64,000 bases of DNA from Simiduia agarivorans SA1 = DSM 21679 (GTDB taxonomy: Bacteria > Pseudomonadota > Gammaproteobacteria > Pseudomonadales > Cellvibrionaceae): positions 4,138,270-4,202,269 of the forward strand of contig NC_018868.3 of the NCBI RefSeq assembly GCF_000305785.2. The letters are read 5' to 3'. How positions within the stretch are numbered: position 1 is the stretch's first letter; the number at the start of each line of letters is the position of its first letter. A program made the position numbers and the translations under genes. This document shows positions 26,846 to 35,555 of this stretch, piece by piece. Below the pieces are notes generated by a model. The model saw nothing but the letters and a program-made list of their open reading frames with translations. It made no database searches and had not been told where the DNA came from.

Positions 26846-27724
26846 ATGGAACCTCAAAATAACAACAGCTTCAAGTTCCGCATGGCCCAGATTATTTTCG
26901 GCTACGAAACGCCGGCGGGCCGCGCCTTCGATATCGCCCTGATCTGGCTGATTCTCGCCAGCGTGCTGGTGATGATGATCGATTCGGTCAACGGCCTGGA
27001 TGCGCAATTGCGCTGGGCGTTGAAGGCGGCGGAATGGGCCTTCACCCTGATTTTTACGGTCGAATACGGCCTGCGCATTTACGTGGCGCCCAATCGTTGG
27101 GCCTACGTTCGCAGCTTTTATGGGTTGGTGGATTTGTTGTCAATTCTGCCCACTTACCTCGGGCTCTTTTTCGGCGATCTGAATTACCTGCTCACCATTC
27201 GTTTACTGCGGGTGCTGCGGATTTTCCGCATCCTCAAATTGGCGCGCTACCTGTCGGAAGCGAATGTCCTCATGCGCTCCATGATCATGGCGCGGCGCAA
27301 AATCCTGGTGTTTTTCAGTTCAGTGCTGGTGCTCACCACGATATTCGGTTCACTGATGTATGTGGTAGAAGGGCCAGAGAACGGTTTTACCAGTATCCCC
27401 AAATCCATCTACTGGGCCATTGTGAGCATTACCACCGTGGGCTATGGCGATATCACCCCGCACACCAATATGGGCCAATTGCTGGCCGCGCTGGTCATGC
27501 TCACCGGTTACAGCATCATCGCCATTCCCACCGGCATTTTCACCGCCGAACTGGTGCAGGAAGTGAATCGCGCGCGCAGCTCGCGCCTGTGCGGCGACTG
27601 CAATCGCCCGGGCCATGAAAGCGACGCGCGTTACTGCCGGTTTTGCGGTCACTCGCTCAGCGATACCGCCGCAGAAGACACAGCGCCGGACGCCTCAGCG
27701 CAAAAGAATACTGACGGCCACTAG
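26846..27724 (+). CDS. Voltage-gated-type potassium channel with C-terminal zinc ribbon
   Basis: A 292-residue six-helix ion channel of the Kv/KvAP type. An S4-like segment with regularly spaced arginines lies at 119-134 (RLLRVLRIFRILKLAR), and the selectivity filter TTVGYGD is at 196-202. After S6 the tail carries a small zinc-binding module: Cys249-x2-Cys252 and Cys264-x2-Cys267. This zinc ribbon is not part of the basic channel fold and may link gating to metal or redox state. The gene overlaps the convergent LysE-type gene by 30 bases. Confidence 0.9.
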   Translation: MEPQNNNSFKFRMAQIIFGYETPAGRAFDIALIWLILASVLVMMIDSVNGLDAQLRWALKAAEWAFTLIFTVEYGLRIYVAPNRWAYVRSFYGLVDLLSILPTYLGLFFGDLNYLLTIRLLRVLRIFRILKLARYLSEANVLMRSMIMARRKILVFFSSVLVLTTIFGSLMYVVEGPENGFTSIPKSIYWAIVSITTVGYGDITPHTNMGQLLAALVMLTGYSIIAIPTGIFTAELVQEVNRARSSRLCGDCNRPGHESDARYCRFCGHSLSDTAAEDTAPDASAQKNTDGH

Positions 27725-28297
27725 CGCGATCAACACGGCAAATACGCGGTTAATGAATTGCTGGTGCCGCTGCAAAAACAGCAGCACCGGGCCCGCAGCA
27801 ATGCCCCAGGCCACCAGCAAATACCAAAGCGTATCGATGGCGCCGGCGGTAAAGGCCAGAATCAGTTTTTCGGTCAGTGCCGCATTGGCATCCACAAACT
27901 GACTGAACAGCGCCAGAAAAAAGACCGCCATTTTCGGATTCAGCGCCGCAATCAACAGCCCGCTATTGAAGCCGCCGCGCGCCGAGCCTTTTTCCGGCGT
28001 GGATGTCGCACCCGGCTTGGCGGTGAACGCCTTGAACGCCAGCCACAGCAAGAACAGGGCGCCGGCGTATTTGATCACCAGAAACAGGGTGGGGGACTGA
28101 GCAATCACCAGTGCCAGGCCCAAAACAGTCAGCAACGCATACAAAGTCACGCCCAGGCCGTGGCCAATGGCCGTGGCAATGCCGGCCATGCGCCCGTGAT
28201 TAATGGTGTTGTTCATTACCACCGCCAGGCTCGGACCCGGCGACATGGCGCCCAGCGCGCAAATCCCTGCCACAGAAAGCCACGTTGCTAAAACCAT
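27695..28297 (-). CDS. LysE/RhtB family exporter
   Basis: A 200-residue six-helix exporter of the LysE/RhtB superfamily with the motif ICALGAMSPGPSLAVVMNNT (residues about 12-31) and the LIAALNPKMAVFFLALFSQF segment. The start at 28297 (MVLATWLSV) places the first helix correctly; the longer frame adds unconserved residues. The last ten codons overlap the end of the potassium channel gene on the other strand. It is a paralogue of the exporter at 7968-8609; its substrate is unknown. Confidence 0.85.
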   Translation of the reverse strand: MVLATWLSVAGICALGAMSPGPSLAVVMNNTINHGRMAGIATAIGHGLGVTLYALLTVLGLALVIAQSPTLFLVIKYAGALFLLWLAFKAFTAKPGATSTPEKGSARGGFNSGLLIAALNPKMAVFFLALFSQFVDANAALTEKLILAFTAGAIDTLWYLLVAWGIAAGPVLLFLQRHQQFINRVFAVLIALVAVSILLR

Positions 28298-28411
28298 TGT
28301 GCTGCTCACAGTCTTGTTCAGAAGGCCCGCCAGTATGCCCGCAAAACCGGGTTTGCCCAAGCGTGGAGAGATCGGGGTAAAATGCCGGTTTTATTTGCAC
28401 CGGACGTTTTC

Positions 28412-29572
28412 ATGACCGCATTTCCACGCCAGGGCCAGGTAGACCCCGCCTTTGCGCCGCTGGCCGACCGCTTCGACCAGTTAATCAGTCAAACCCCGCA
28501 GGGCGCAGCCCTGTGTGTGTACCAGTCCGGGCGCCCGGTGGTGAATATCTGGGCCGGTGCGCGCGACAAAGCAGCCACCCAGCCCTGGCAGGAAACCACC
28601 CAGGTAAACATTTTTTCCGCCGGCAAGCCCCTGGTGGCCGTGGCTGTGTTGCGTCTGGTGGCCGAGGGCAAGCTGACACTGGATGCGCCGGTGGCGCACT
28701 ATTGGCCGGCCTTTGCCGCCGGCGGCAAAGCCGGAATCACCGTCCGCCAGGTGTTGAGCCACCGGAGTGGTTTGTGTGCATTCCATGGGCGCGTGCCGGA
28801 TGCCGCGATTTTTGATCCTGAACAGGTGCGCGCTTTATTGGAGCAGGAATCGCCCTGGTGGGTGCCGGGTAGCGATCAGGGCTATTCCCCGATCCTGTAC
28901 GGCTGGATTCTGGCCGAGCTGGTGCGCCGGGTCACGGGCACCGGCTTTAACGACTGGTTTCAGCAACACATCGGCGTGCATCTGGATGGCGCTGTGGATT
29001 TTGGCGTACCGGCAGAACGCCAGAGCCTGTTGGCCGACGTCGCCGCCATGAAAGGCGCCAAAGCCGAGGCCGGCGTCATCCGTTTGGGGCAGGCCATGAA
29101 AGCCGACGCACAGGGCGTGGTGAACAAGGCCTTCACCAATCCCATGAGCCTGATGGTGGGCACTAATGGCAATGCCTGGCGCTCGGCAGAAATTCCGGCA
29201 GCCAATGGCCATGCCTCCGCGCGCGCGTTGGCGTCGGCCTATGATCAATTACTGCGCGATGACGTATTACTGCCCGCCAGCGTGCGCGAATTGTGTTGGC
29301 AGTTGCAAAGCGAAGCGGACGATCGCATTTTGCAAACGCCCATGCGGTTTTCCTGCGGGTTTATGTTGTCGCAAGCGGGCGAAGACAAGGCCCTGGGGGT
29401 GAACCACCAAAGCTTTGGTCATGCCGGCGCGGGCGGCTGCCTGGGCTTTGCCGACCCGGTGGCGGGCATCAGCTACGCGTTTGTGTCCAATCAGATGGCG
29501 CAGAGTTTATTGATCGATGCCCGCAACCGCGCGCTGATCGATTGTTTGTATCAGGAATGTTTGGAGGGCTGA
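28412..29572 (+). CDS. Serine hydrolase, beta-lactamase/EstB family
   Basis: A protein of about 386 residues with the class C beta-lactamase fold. The catalytic S-x-x-K is visible in IFSAGKPLVAVAVLRLV (Ser-Ala-Gly-Lys), the helix VAHYWPAFAAGGKAGITVRQVLSHRSGL follows, and SDQGYSPILYGWILAELV contains the equivalent of the Tyr motif. A late HAGAGGCLGFADP loop replaces the KTG box. Such enzymes are usually esterases (EstB-like) or amidases rather than true beta-lactamases. No signal peptide is seen, so it is probably cytoplasmic. An ATG ten codons upstream (28382) is an alternative start. Confidence 0.85.
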   Translation: MTAFPRQGQVDPAFAPLADRFDQLISQTPQGAALCVYQSGRPVVNIWAGARDKAATQPWQETTQVNIFSAGKPLVAVAVLRLVAEGKLTLDAPVAHYWPAFAAGGKAGITVRQVLSHRSGLCAFHGRVPDAAIFDPEQVRALLEQESPWWVPGSDQGYSPILYGWILAELVRRVTGTGFNDWFQQHIGVHLDGAVDFGVPAERQSLLADVAAMKGAKAEAGVIRLGQAMKADAQGVVNKAFTNPMSLMVGTNGNAWRSAEIPAANGHASARALASAYDQLLRDDVLLPASVRELCWQLQSEADDRILQTPMRFSCGFMLSQAGEDKALGVNHQSFGHAGAGGCLGFADPVAGISYAFVSNQMAQSLLIDARNRALIDCLYQECLEG

Positions 29573-29574
29573 GC

Positions 29575-29799
29575 ATGCAAGAATTAGAACGTGCGATTGA
29601 GCGAATCGATGAACTGGAAGTGCGGCTGACCTTTCAGGAAGACCTGATTCAGGAACTCAATCAGGTCATCAGTTCACAGGACAGCCTGCTGATAAAACTG
29701 CAGGAGCAAATGCGCCTGTTATTGGAAAAACACCGGGAGTTGGAATTCCGCCTCTCCGACGATGGCGAGACCCCCGACGAGCGACCACCGCACTATTGA
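29575..29799 (+). CDS. slyX: SlyX family protein
   Basis: A 74-residue coiled-coil protein with the SlyX pattern of paired heptads: ELERAIERIDELEVRLTFQ and LIQELNQVISSQDSLLIKL, followed by a short RPPHY C-terminus shared by SlyX proteins. The function is unknown despite its wide distribution. The ATG at 29575 follows GGAGGGCTGAGC and lies two bases after the hydrolase stop, so the two are co-transcribed. Confidence 0.92.
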   Translation: MQELERAIERIDELEVRLTFQEDLIQELNQVISSQDSLLIKLQEQMRLLLEKHRELEFRLSDDGETPDERPPHY

Positions 29800-29902
29800 T
29801 TGCCCCGGCATGAGCGCGTTCGCAAAGAACGCAGATAAATCAATGATTGCGCCCGCAACTGCTAGACTTTGAGCAGATTTTGCGCGGAGCCGCATCTTAC
29901 GG

Positions 29903-32731
29903 ATGAAAGCCATAGCGAAGGGCGCGGCGTCAGAAACTGCATTTTTGGCGCCGCCCGCCACACCGACCACTGGTATGGGCGTCCCCTGGTTTTGGGACTG
30001 CGGGGCTGATCGGCTCACAGTTGGCGCCAGATTCAACAAATTTTCTTCAGACAGGCAACGGCCGGCGCGCATGGTGGATTTGCTGGCATGCTTTAGCGGC
30101 GTCGATCGCCAGGCGTTTGCCGATCAGCTCGCAGCCCTGGCGTCGCAACCGGGCAGTTATCGTGAACAATTATTAACAGATTACCGGCGCCAGCCGGTGC
30201 TGCTCTCTGCCGAGTGCGTCAGCCAAGGTCTGGTGATGGGGCAATTGGTGCCCGCCCAACAATTCATGGGCACAGAACTCGAATCGTTTGTGTTGGCCAT
30301 GCATCAGCCCGCCTGTCTTTGGGACTATGATCTGGGCCTGGTGGCGTGCAATACCGGTTTTGAAGCGCTCACCGGCTGGAACGAACGCCAGCTCAGAAAA
30401 TTATCCGGCACCGAAAATATTTTAACCTGCGGCATGGCCGTCGCCATCGAGCCCGATCACCACCGGTTGTGCGAACAACTGAAAGCCGGGCAGGCAGTGG
30501 TGGCGGAAGTGCAGCTCGAGCTGGCGGCGCGGCCGGTACGCATGCGTTATACACCGCTCAAGATGGGACCGGGCCGGTCGGATCTGTTGTTGCTTGAATG
30601 CATTTCCATTGATGCCGCCGATGGCCAGCCACGCGAACTCCGGCAGCTGATCGATCAGATTCAGGACATTATTCTGTACCTCGATCAATGGGGCGAAGTC
30701 AAAGTCGCCAATCGGTGTGCGCGCGAATTTTTTGCCGGCGCAGAACCCCTCGGGCAAAACCTGATTGAACTGTTCGAAGGCAATGCCGACCTGCTGCCCT
30801 TGCACCGGGACGTTCTTTCGGTGGTGAGGCATAACCGCCCCCGCCTGGATGAAAAGCTCAGTGTTCAGTTTCGCAATAAACGCTACTGGTTCGATGTAGA
30901 CCAGGTGCCCACCAGCGACACCCTCTCTGGCGCCGTGGACGGGGTGCTTTTGGTGTTGCGGGATATCAGCGAAAGTGTGCACGTGAATCGCCAGCTGCTG
31001 GAGAGTGAGCACCGGTATCAGGCGTTTATTTCAAATTGCATGGATGGCATCTGGTGCTGCCAGATTGATCCGCCTGTTGCGGTCAATCTGCCCGTTGAGC
31101 AGCAAGTGGACTTATTGGCGCAGCGCGCCGTGTTTACCGAATGCAACCAACAGATGGCGGTGTTGCGCGAGCGCCGTGCACCCTCGGATTTACTCGGGGA
31201 AAAAGTATTTGATCAGGGTCTGGGTGTGCACCGGGCCACTGTGCGCGAATTTGTACAGTCTGATTACCAGTTGGTAGAGGCGCCCAGTTTCCGCCATATG
31301 GAAGATGGTCGCCGGCTGGAATTGACGGTCAGTACCATTGGCATTGTCGAACAGGGGCAGCTGGTGCACGTGTGGGGTATTACCCGCGATGTCACCGAAC
31401 GCTACCACGCCATGGCCCGCATGGAGTACCAGGCACACCACGATTCGCTCACCGGCCTGCCCAACCGTCATGCCTTGTACAAAACCATTCGCACCACATT
31501 GGATGAACGCGCGCCGGAACAGGCCATGGCGCTGCTGCTCATTGATCTCAATCGCTTCAAAGACCTGAACGATGCATTGGGGCATCAGGTGGGCGACAGC
31601 CTGTTAAAACAAGTGGGCCCGCGCTTGCGCGAAGAATTATCGGAAAGTGACGCCTTTATCGCGCGCTTAGGCGGTGACGAATTTGCGATTTTCTTACCGG
31701 CCATCCGCAACCCGCAGCAGGCGGTGGTGGCCGCGCACCGCGTCCTGGACGCCATCAAGCAACCCTATAACATCGACGGTTTCCACACTGAAATGGGTGC
31801 GGCCGTCGGTATCGCCCTGCGCTCTGCGCAGGCCAATGACGTCAGCCATCTGATGCGCTACGCCGATGTAGCCATGTATCAGGCCAAGTCCGAGTATTCG
31901 GGCGTGGTGGTGTATTCCGCCGCCAAAGACCCGAATCAGGGCTTACGTTTTTCACTCATCAGTGAGCTGCGCCGCGCGATTCGCGAACAGGAACTGCTGC
32001 TGAACTTCCAGCCAAAAATCGAATTGCAATCGCGCCGGGTACACGGCTTTGAGGCACTGGTGCGATGGCAACATCCCACCCAGGGCTTCATTCCGCCGGC
32101 AGAATTCATTCCCATGGCTGAAGCCACCGACGTGATCCATCCACTGACCGAATGGGTACTGGAGCAAAGCATCCGGCAGTGCAAGCAATGGCATGCGCAA
32201 AACTTTTTTGTCACCGTTGCAGTCAACCTGAGCGCGCGCAACCTGCTGGATGAAAAACTGCCCCATAAAGTGACCCAACTGTTGGAAAAATACCAGCTGC
32301 CCGCCGTCGCGCTGGAGCTGGAGATTACCGAAAGTGCCATTGTGCTGGACCCGGACCGTGCGCTGATGATTCTGAATCAGCTGAGCGAGCAGGGCGTCAG
32401 AATCTCCATCGACGATTTCGGCACCGGCTATTCGTCTCTGGCGTATTTGAAAAAGCTGCCGGTTAACGCGCTGAAAATTGACCGCTCGTTCGTGATGGAC
32501 ATGCTCACAGACCGGCAGGACGAAGTCATCGTGAAATCCACCGTCAACCTCGCCCACAACCTGGGCCTGCACGTGGTGGCCGAAGGCGTAGAAAACGAAC
32601 GGACTTTACAGGCCTTGGCCGCACTGGGTTGCAACCAGGCTCAGGGTTATCACCTGGGGCGGCCCATGCCAGAAGGGCAGGTGCTGGATTGGTTTCGCGC
32701 CTCGCCCTGGAAGGCGGATGCTCAGAGTTGA
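29903..32731 (+). CDS. PAS-GGDEF-EAL bifunctional c-di-GMP protein
   Basis: A 942-residue cytoplasmic protein with PAS-type sensor regions, a GGDEF domain and an EAL domain. The cyclase motif is intact (GGDEF, 590-594, in RLGGDEFAIFLP), as is the phosphodiesterase motif (EAL at 717-719 in GFEALVRW) together with NLSARN, LEITESAIV, DDFGTGYSSL and EGVENE further on. No allosteric RxxD site is found five residues before GGDEF. The N-terminal 500 residues contain at least two PAS-like domains (about 145-250 and 255-370) and a third near 370-500. No transmembrane segment is visible. Confidence 0.92.
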   Translation: MKAIAKGAASETAFLAPPATPTTGMGVPWFWDCGADRLTVGARFNKFSSDRQRPARMVDLLACFSGVDRQAFADQLAALASQPGSYREQLLTDYRRQPVLLSAECVSQGLVMGQLVPAQQFMGTELESFVLAMHQPACLWDYDLGLVACNTGFEALTGWNERQLRKLSGTENILTCGMAVAIEPDHHRLCEQLKAGQAVVAEVQLELAARPVRMRYTPLKMGPGRSDLLLLECISIDAADGQPRELRQLIDQIQDIILYLDQWGEVKVANRCAREFFAGAEPLGQNLIELFEGNADLLPLHRDVLSVVRHNRPRLDEKLSVQFRNKRYWFDVDQVPTSDTLSGAVDGVLLVLRDISESVHVNRQLLESEHRYQAFISNCMDGIWCCQIDPPVAVNLPVEQQVDLLAQRAVFTECNQQMAVLRERRAPSDLLGEKVFDQGLGVHRATVREFVQSDYQLVEAPSFRHMEDGRRLELTVSTIGIVEQGQLVHVWGITRDVTERYHAMARMEYQAHHDSLTGLPNRHALYKTIRTTLDERAPEQAMALLLIDLNRFKDLNDALGHQVGDSLLKQVGPRLREELSESDAFIARLGGDEFAIFLPAIRNPQQAVVAAHRVLDAIKQPYNIDGFHTEMGAAVGIALRSAQANDVSHLMRYADVAMYQAKSEYSGVVVYSAAKDPNQGLRFSLISELRRAIREQELLLNFQPKIELQSRRVHGFEALVRWQHPTQGFIPPAEFIPMAEATDVIHPLTEWVLEQSIRQCKQWHAQNFFVTVAVNLSARNLLDEKLPHKVTQLLEKYQLPAVALELEITESAIVLDPDRALMILNQLSEQGVRISIDDFGTGYSSLAYLKKLPVNALKIDRSFVMDMLTDRQDEVIVKSTVNLAHNLGLHVVAEGVENERTLQALAALGCNQAQGYHLGRPMPEGQVLDWFRASPWKADAQS

Positions 32732-32840
32732 ATGCAGGACGGGGGGCTGTGGGCGTGCTAATACCCGCTGTATACGGAAGCGTGATTTTTTAACACTGAC
32801 CACTCGCTAACCGGCCAGAAATGTATGCCAACGCGATTTC

Positions 32841-33353
32841 CTATTCAGGCCCTGTAGCCGCAAACGCCGCATGATAGGTCACTTCCCCTTGCGCGTAACA
32901 ACCGTTAAACGCGATGGCCTGGAAGTATTCCGGTGGAACGCCTGGCAAGGTCAGCCCTTCAATCACAGAAAAACCAAAGCGTTGGTAAAACGCCGGGTCA
33001 CCAAGCAGCACGCAGCCATTCGCCTGCAAATCCCTTAGCGCTGCCAGAGCTGCTTGCATTAAGCGGGTGCCTACTCCTTGTCCCTGTGCATCGGGTGTGA
33101 CGGAAATCGGCCCAAGACCAAACCAACAGTCTGACCCATCAGATACCGCCACCGGCGACACTGCCACATGCCCGATAATCGCGCCCGCTTGCTCGGCAAC
33201 CAGCGAAAGGGTCAATGCGCCGGCATCCCTTAAAGCCTCAACGATGAACTGCTCGGTGTGGTCCGTATGCGGTGCATGGAGAAATGCCGCCACGGTAACC
33301 GCGCGAATGCGCTCAATGTCGTCGGGTGTTTCGTTTCGAATGGAAAGAGGCAT
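32841..33353 (-). CDS. GNAT family N-acetyltransferase (YhbS-like)
   Basis: A 170-residue GNAT acetyltransferase. The acetyl-CoA loop is QGQGVGTRLMQAAL (about residues 95-108), preceded by GLGPISVTPDA. The later VLLGDPAFYQRFGFSV motif is characteristic of the YhbS/COG3153 subgroup. The start at 33353 is supported by GGAG 7-10 bases upstream; the longer frame to 33416 has no ribosome-binding site. Substrate unknown. Confidence 0.9.
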   Translation of the reverse strand: MPLSIRNETPDDIERIRAVTVAAFLHAPHTDHTEQFIVEALRDAGALTLSLVAEQAGAIIGHVAVSPVAVSDGSDCWFGLGPISVTPDAQGQGVGTRLMQAALAALRDLQANGCVLLGDPAFYQRFGFSVIEGLTLPGVPPEYFQAIAFNGCYAQGEVTYHAAFAATGPE

Positions 33354-33439
33354 TGGGGATCTCCTTTGGCGGGAGTGGAATAAAGCCTTATAAAGGCCAG
33401 GGAGAGGATTGAACAATATCCATTGCGCTACAGACTAAT

Positions 33440-34579
33440 TTAATCGGCCCCTTTCGCCATGCTGAAATAGATGACGGCTGTTTTTCCATTGCCGTTGGCA
33501 ATAATAATGTCACTCAGCCCGTCATCGTTCAGATCGTCCAGCGCAATGCCCCAGGGGTTAGGAATGTCGCTGTGCTTGAAGCTATAGGTTTGCAGTGCGG
33601 CCTTTCCTCCGATGACTAAGACTACTTCTCCGCTCCAGCTGCTGACCAGTAGGTCATCGATTTTGTCGCCGTTCACATCCCCTATGGCGATTTGCTTGGC
33701 GCCACTGGCAGTTTTGATCAGTGTCTTTTTCGACGTTATAAAGGTTCCTTGCCCGTCGCCTGGGATTACGGTCAGGGAATCTCTGTTGGTCGCTGCAACC
33801 ACGTCGGGATTACCGTCGCCGTTCATGTCTGCCAGCGCAATGGCAAAGGGCGGCTCGGATTGGTTTAAGGTGGTTAAGGAGAATGCCATATCGGCCCCGG
33901 CATTTATCGCTATACCAATGTTGGCCTCATTGGGTGTCACGATATCCGGCGCACCATCACCATTAATATCGTCTACGGCAAATCCGCGATAGGGGTCTCC
34001 GCCAACGTCGACCCGAGTGCCCGGTAGCGCGAACTGCCCGTCCAACAGACCCGGGATGACCAGCACACTATCGTCATCCCGGCTATCGACAATCAGGTCA
34101 GCGACCCGGTCTCCATTTATATCCTTCAGCAGTACCGCGTGAGGGTGAGGTTTGATTCCCAGCTTCATGGGCGATTCGGGCGCAGGGGTGAAATTGCCTT
34201 TGCCGTCGCCTAGCAGCAAGGTGATATAGGACGTCTCGTGATTAGCGATGGCGATATCCAGATATCCATCGGAATCAACGTCTGCTATCGCCATGTCTGT
34301 GGGGCTTTCTCCTGCAGAAAAAGACCCTGTTCTTGTTAACTGGTTGTGTGCATTGTTGAGGTAAACAAAGATCTGATTGTCTGAATAGCTGGCGATAACA
34401 AGATCCTGCTTGCCATCCGCATTAAAGTCGCCAGTTGACACAGATGGCTGGCCAGCTGCAATGGCGAATACTGTGGGTGAATACCGGATTTCGCCTACAT
34501 CGAAAGGCGATGATAGCGCCGAACCACTTATTGCAGATGCCAATACCGAAGAAATAACCAACGTCCAACTGTTTTTCAT
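33440..34579 (-). CDS. Secreted FG-GAP/VCBS repeat protein
   Basis: A 379-residue exported protein. A signal peptide (residues 1-23, ending SALSS) precedes about seven FG-GAP repeats, each with a calcium-binding D-x-N/D-x-D-G-x-x-D loop, for example DFNADGKQDLVIA, DVDSDGYLDIAIA, DINGDRVADLIV, DINGDGAPDIV and DMNGDGNPDVVAA. Such repeats form a seven-blade propeller like integrin alpha subunits. The role is unknown, possibly adhesion or carbohydrate contact. It stands at the left border of the AT-rich island. Confidence 0.88.
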   Translation of the reverse strand: MKNSWTLVISSVLASAISGSALSSPFDVGEIRYSPTVFAIAAGQPSVSTGDFNADGKQDLVIASYSDNQIFVYLNNAHNQLTRTGSFSAGESPTDMAIADVDSDGYLDIAIANHETSYITLLLGDGKGNFTPAPESPMKLGIKPHPHAVLLKDINGDRVADLIVDSRDDDSVLVIPGLLDGQFALPGTRVDVGGDPYRGFAVDDINGDGAPDIVTPNEANIGIAINAGADMAFSLTTLNQSEPPFAIALADMNGDGNPDVVAATNRDSLTVIPGDGQGTFITSKKTLIKTASGAKQIAIGDVNGDKIDDLLVSSWSGEVVLVIGGKAALQTYSFKHSDIPNPWGIALDDLNDDGLSDIIIANGNGKTAVIYFSMAKGAD

Positions 34580-34731
34580 GACCTATCCTGGATATGGGCT
34601 GCTGTCTGTCACCGATGGTCTATTTTCGGTGCAAAGATTGTATCAGATGCCAAGGCTTACAAAAGTTGCCGGCGCGCAGGGTTGATATTGCCTAACGTCT
34701 TTCAGGTTACATCCTGCTCACTTCCGTCAGA

Positions 34732-35208
34732 TTAATTCACTTCGGTCCCTTTAAAGGTGTCGCCACAGTCTGGGTAATATTTTATTTTCGGCGCGTTAAA
34801 TTTTTTTGATGTTATGCATAGATAGTGTCTTGCTGATGAGCTTTCTTTTTCTTTAATCAGCCATTTGAATATTTTTGACGATTCGTCAAGATCTCTTTTT
34901 GTTCCAATTCCTAGCTGAAGCATTTTTGCAATCTGCTCGTAAGCAATCAGGTATCCATGATTCGCAGCTCTAGAAAATAAAACATAAGCAGTGTCGTAGT
35001 CTCGTTCTACACATATACCCATGTAATGCATAAAAGCAGCGCGTAATGTGTTCTCTGGGTTGTCTTCGTTGACGCCGTCATAGATTGCTTTGATTTTATT
35101 GCAATCCATTTCTTCCAGATCCTGAAGGAAGTTCTCTACCTCTTCTGATTTTATGGGTTGGCTGCTAAAACAGAGATATATAATTGCTAGAATAGTTAGC
35201 CAATTCAT
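34732..35208 (-). CDS. Sel1-like repeat protein, exported
   Basis: A 158-residue protein with a signal peptide (residues about 1-21) and one to two Sel1-type repeats: LRAAFMHYMGICVERDYDTAYVLFSRAANHG and a following unit up to GTKRDLDESSKIFKWLI, where the A-x-x-L/M-x-x-G and A-A-x-x-G pattern of the tetratricopeptide-like family is visible. The gene is AT-rich and unlike its neighbours in codon use, as are the ATPase and small genes upstream, so it probably arrived with the island. It has four cysteines, of which two could form a disulfide in the periplasm. Confidence 0.7.
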   Translation of the reverse strand: MNWLTILAIIYLCFSSQPIKSEEVENFLQDLEEMDCNKIKAIYDGVNEDNPENTLRAAFMHYMGICVERDYDTAYVLFSRAANHGYLIAYEQIAKMLQLGIGTKRDLDESSKIFKWLIKEKESSSARHYLCITSKKFNAPKIKYYPDCGDTFKGTEVN

Positions 35209-35555
35209 ATATATTCAGCCTATTTACTGATAAATGGGTTGATAGGATGATCTAGGTGTCATAATTCTTATCTGACCCCAATTGTTCGTCGAGTTGTATC
35301 TCTGGCGTGCCACTGTTTCAATAATTTAACTTCAGCTGCACTATATTTTTTTGAGCTAGCCATGAGCTCAGTTTTTAGCCCTGTTAAATGCCATTAAAAA
35401 CTCTGTTATCATTAAAGAGTAAATTGTCCTGATTTTTCAAAATAATTCAAAAAAATACTGTGGTCATTTTACTAAATTGAAATTTTATGGTCTTGAATTA
35501 AGTAATCTGTTTACGGAATTTCCGTAATTCTTATCTGGCCCCAATTATTAATTCT
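35209..35555. other. AT-rich intergenic stretch with paired REP-like half sites
   Basis: No gene is seen in this roughly 350-bp AT-rich stretch. It holds two near-identical direct repeats, AATTCTTATCTG(A/G)CCCCAATT, at 35263-35283 and 35526-35546, matching 20 of 21 bases and related to the GGGGTCAGA ends of REP-type elements. A TTACGGAA-T-TTCCGTAA palindrome (35511-35527) overlaps the second copy. Confidence 0.6.
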
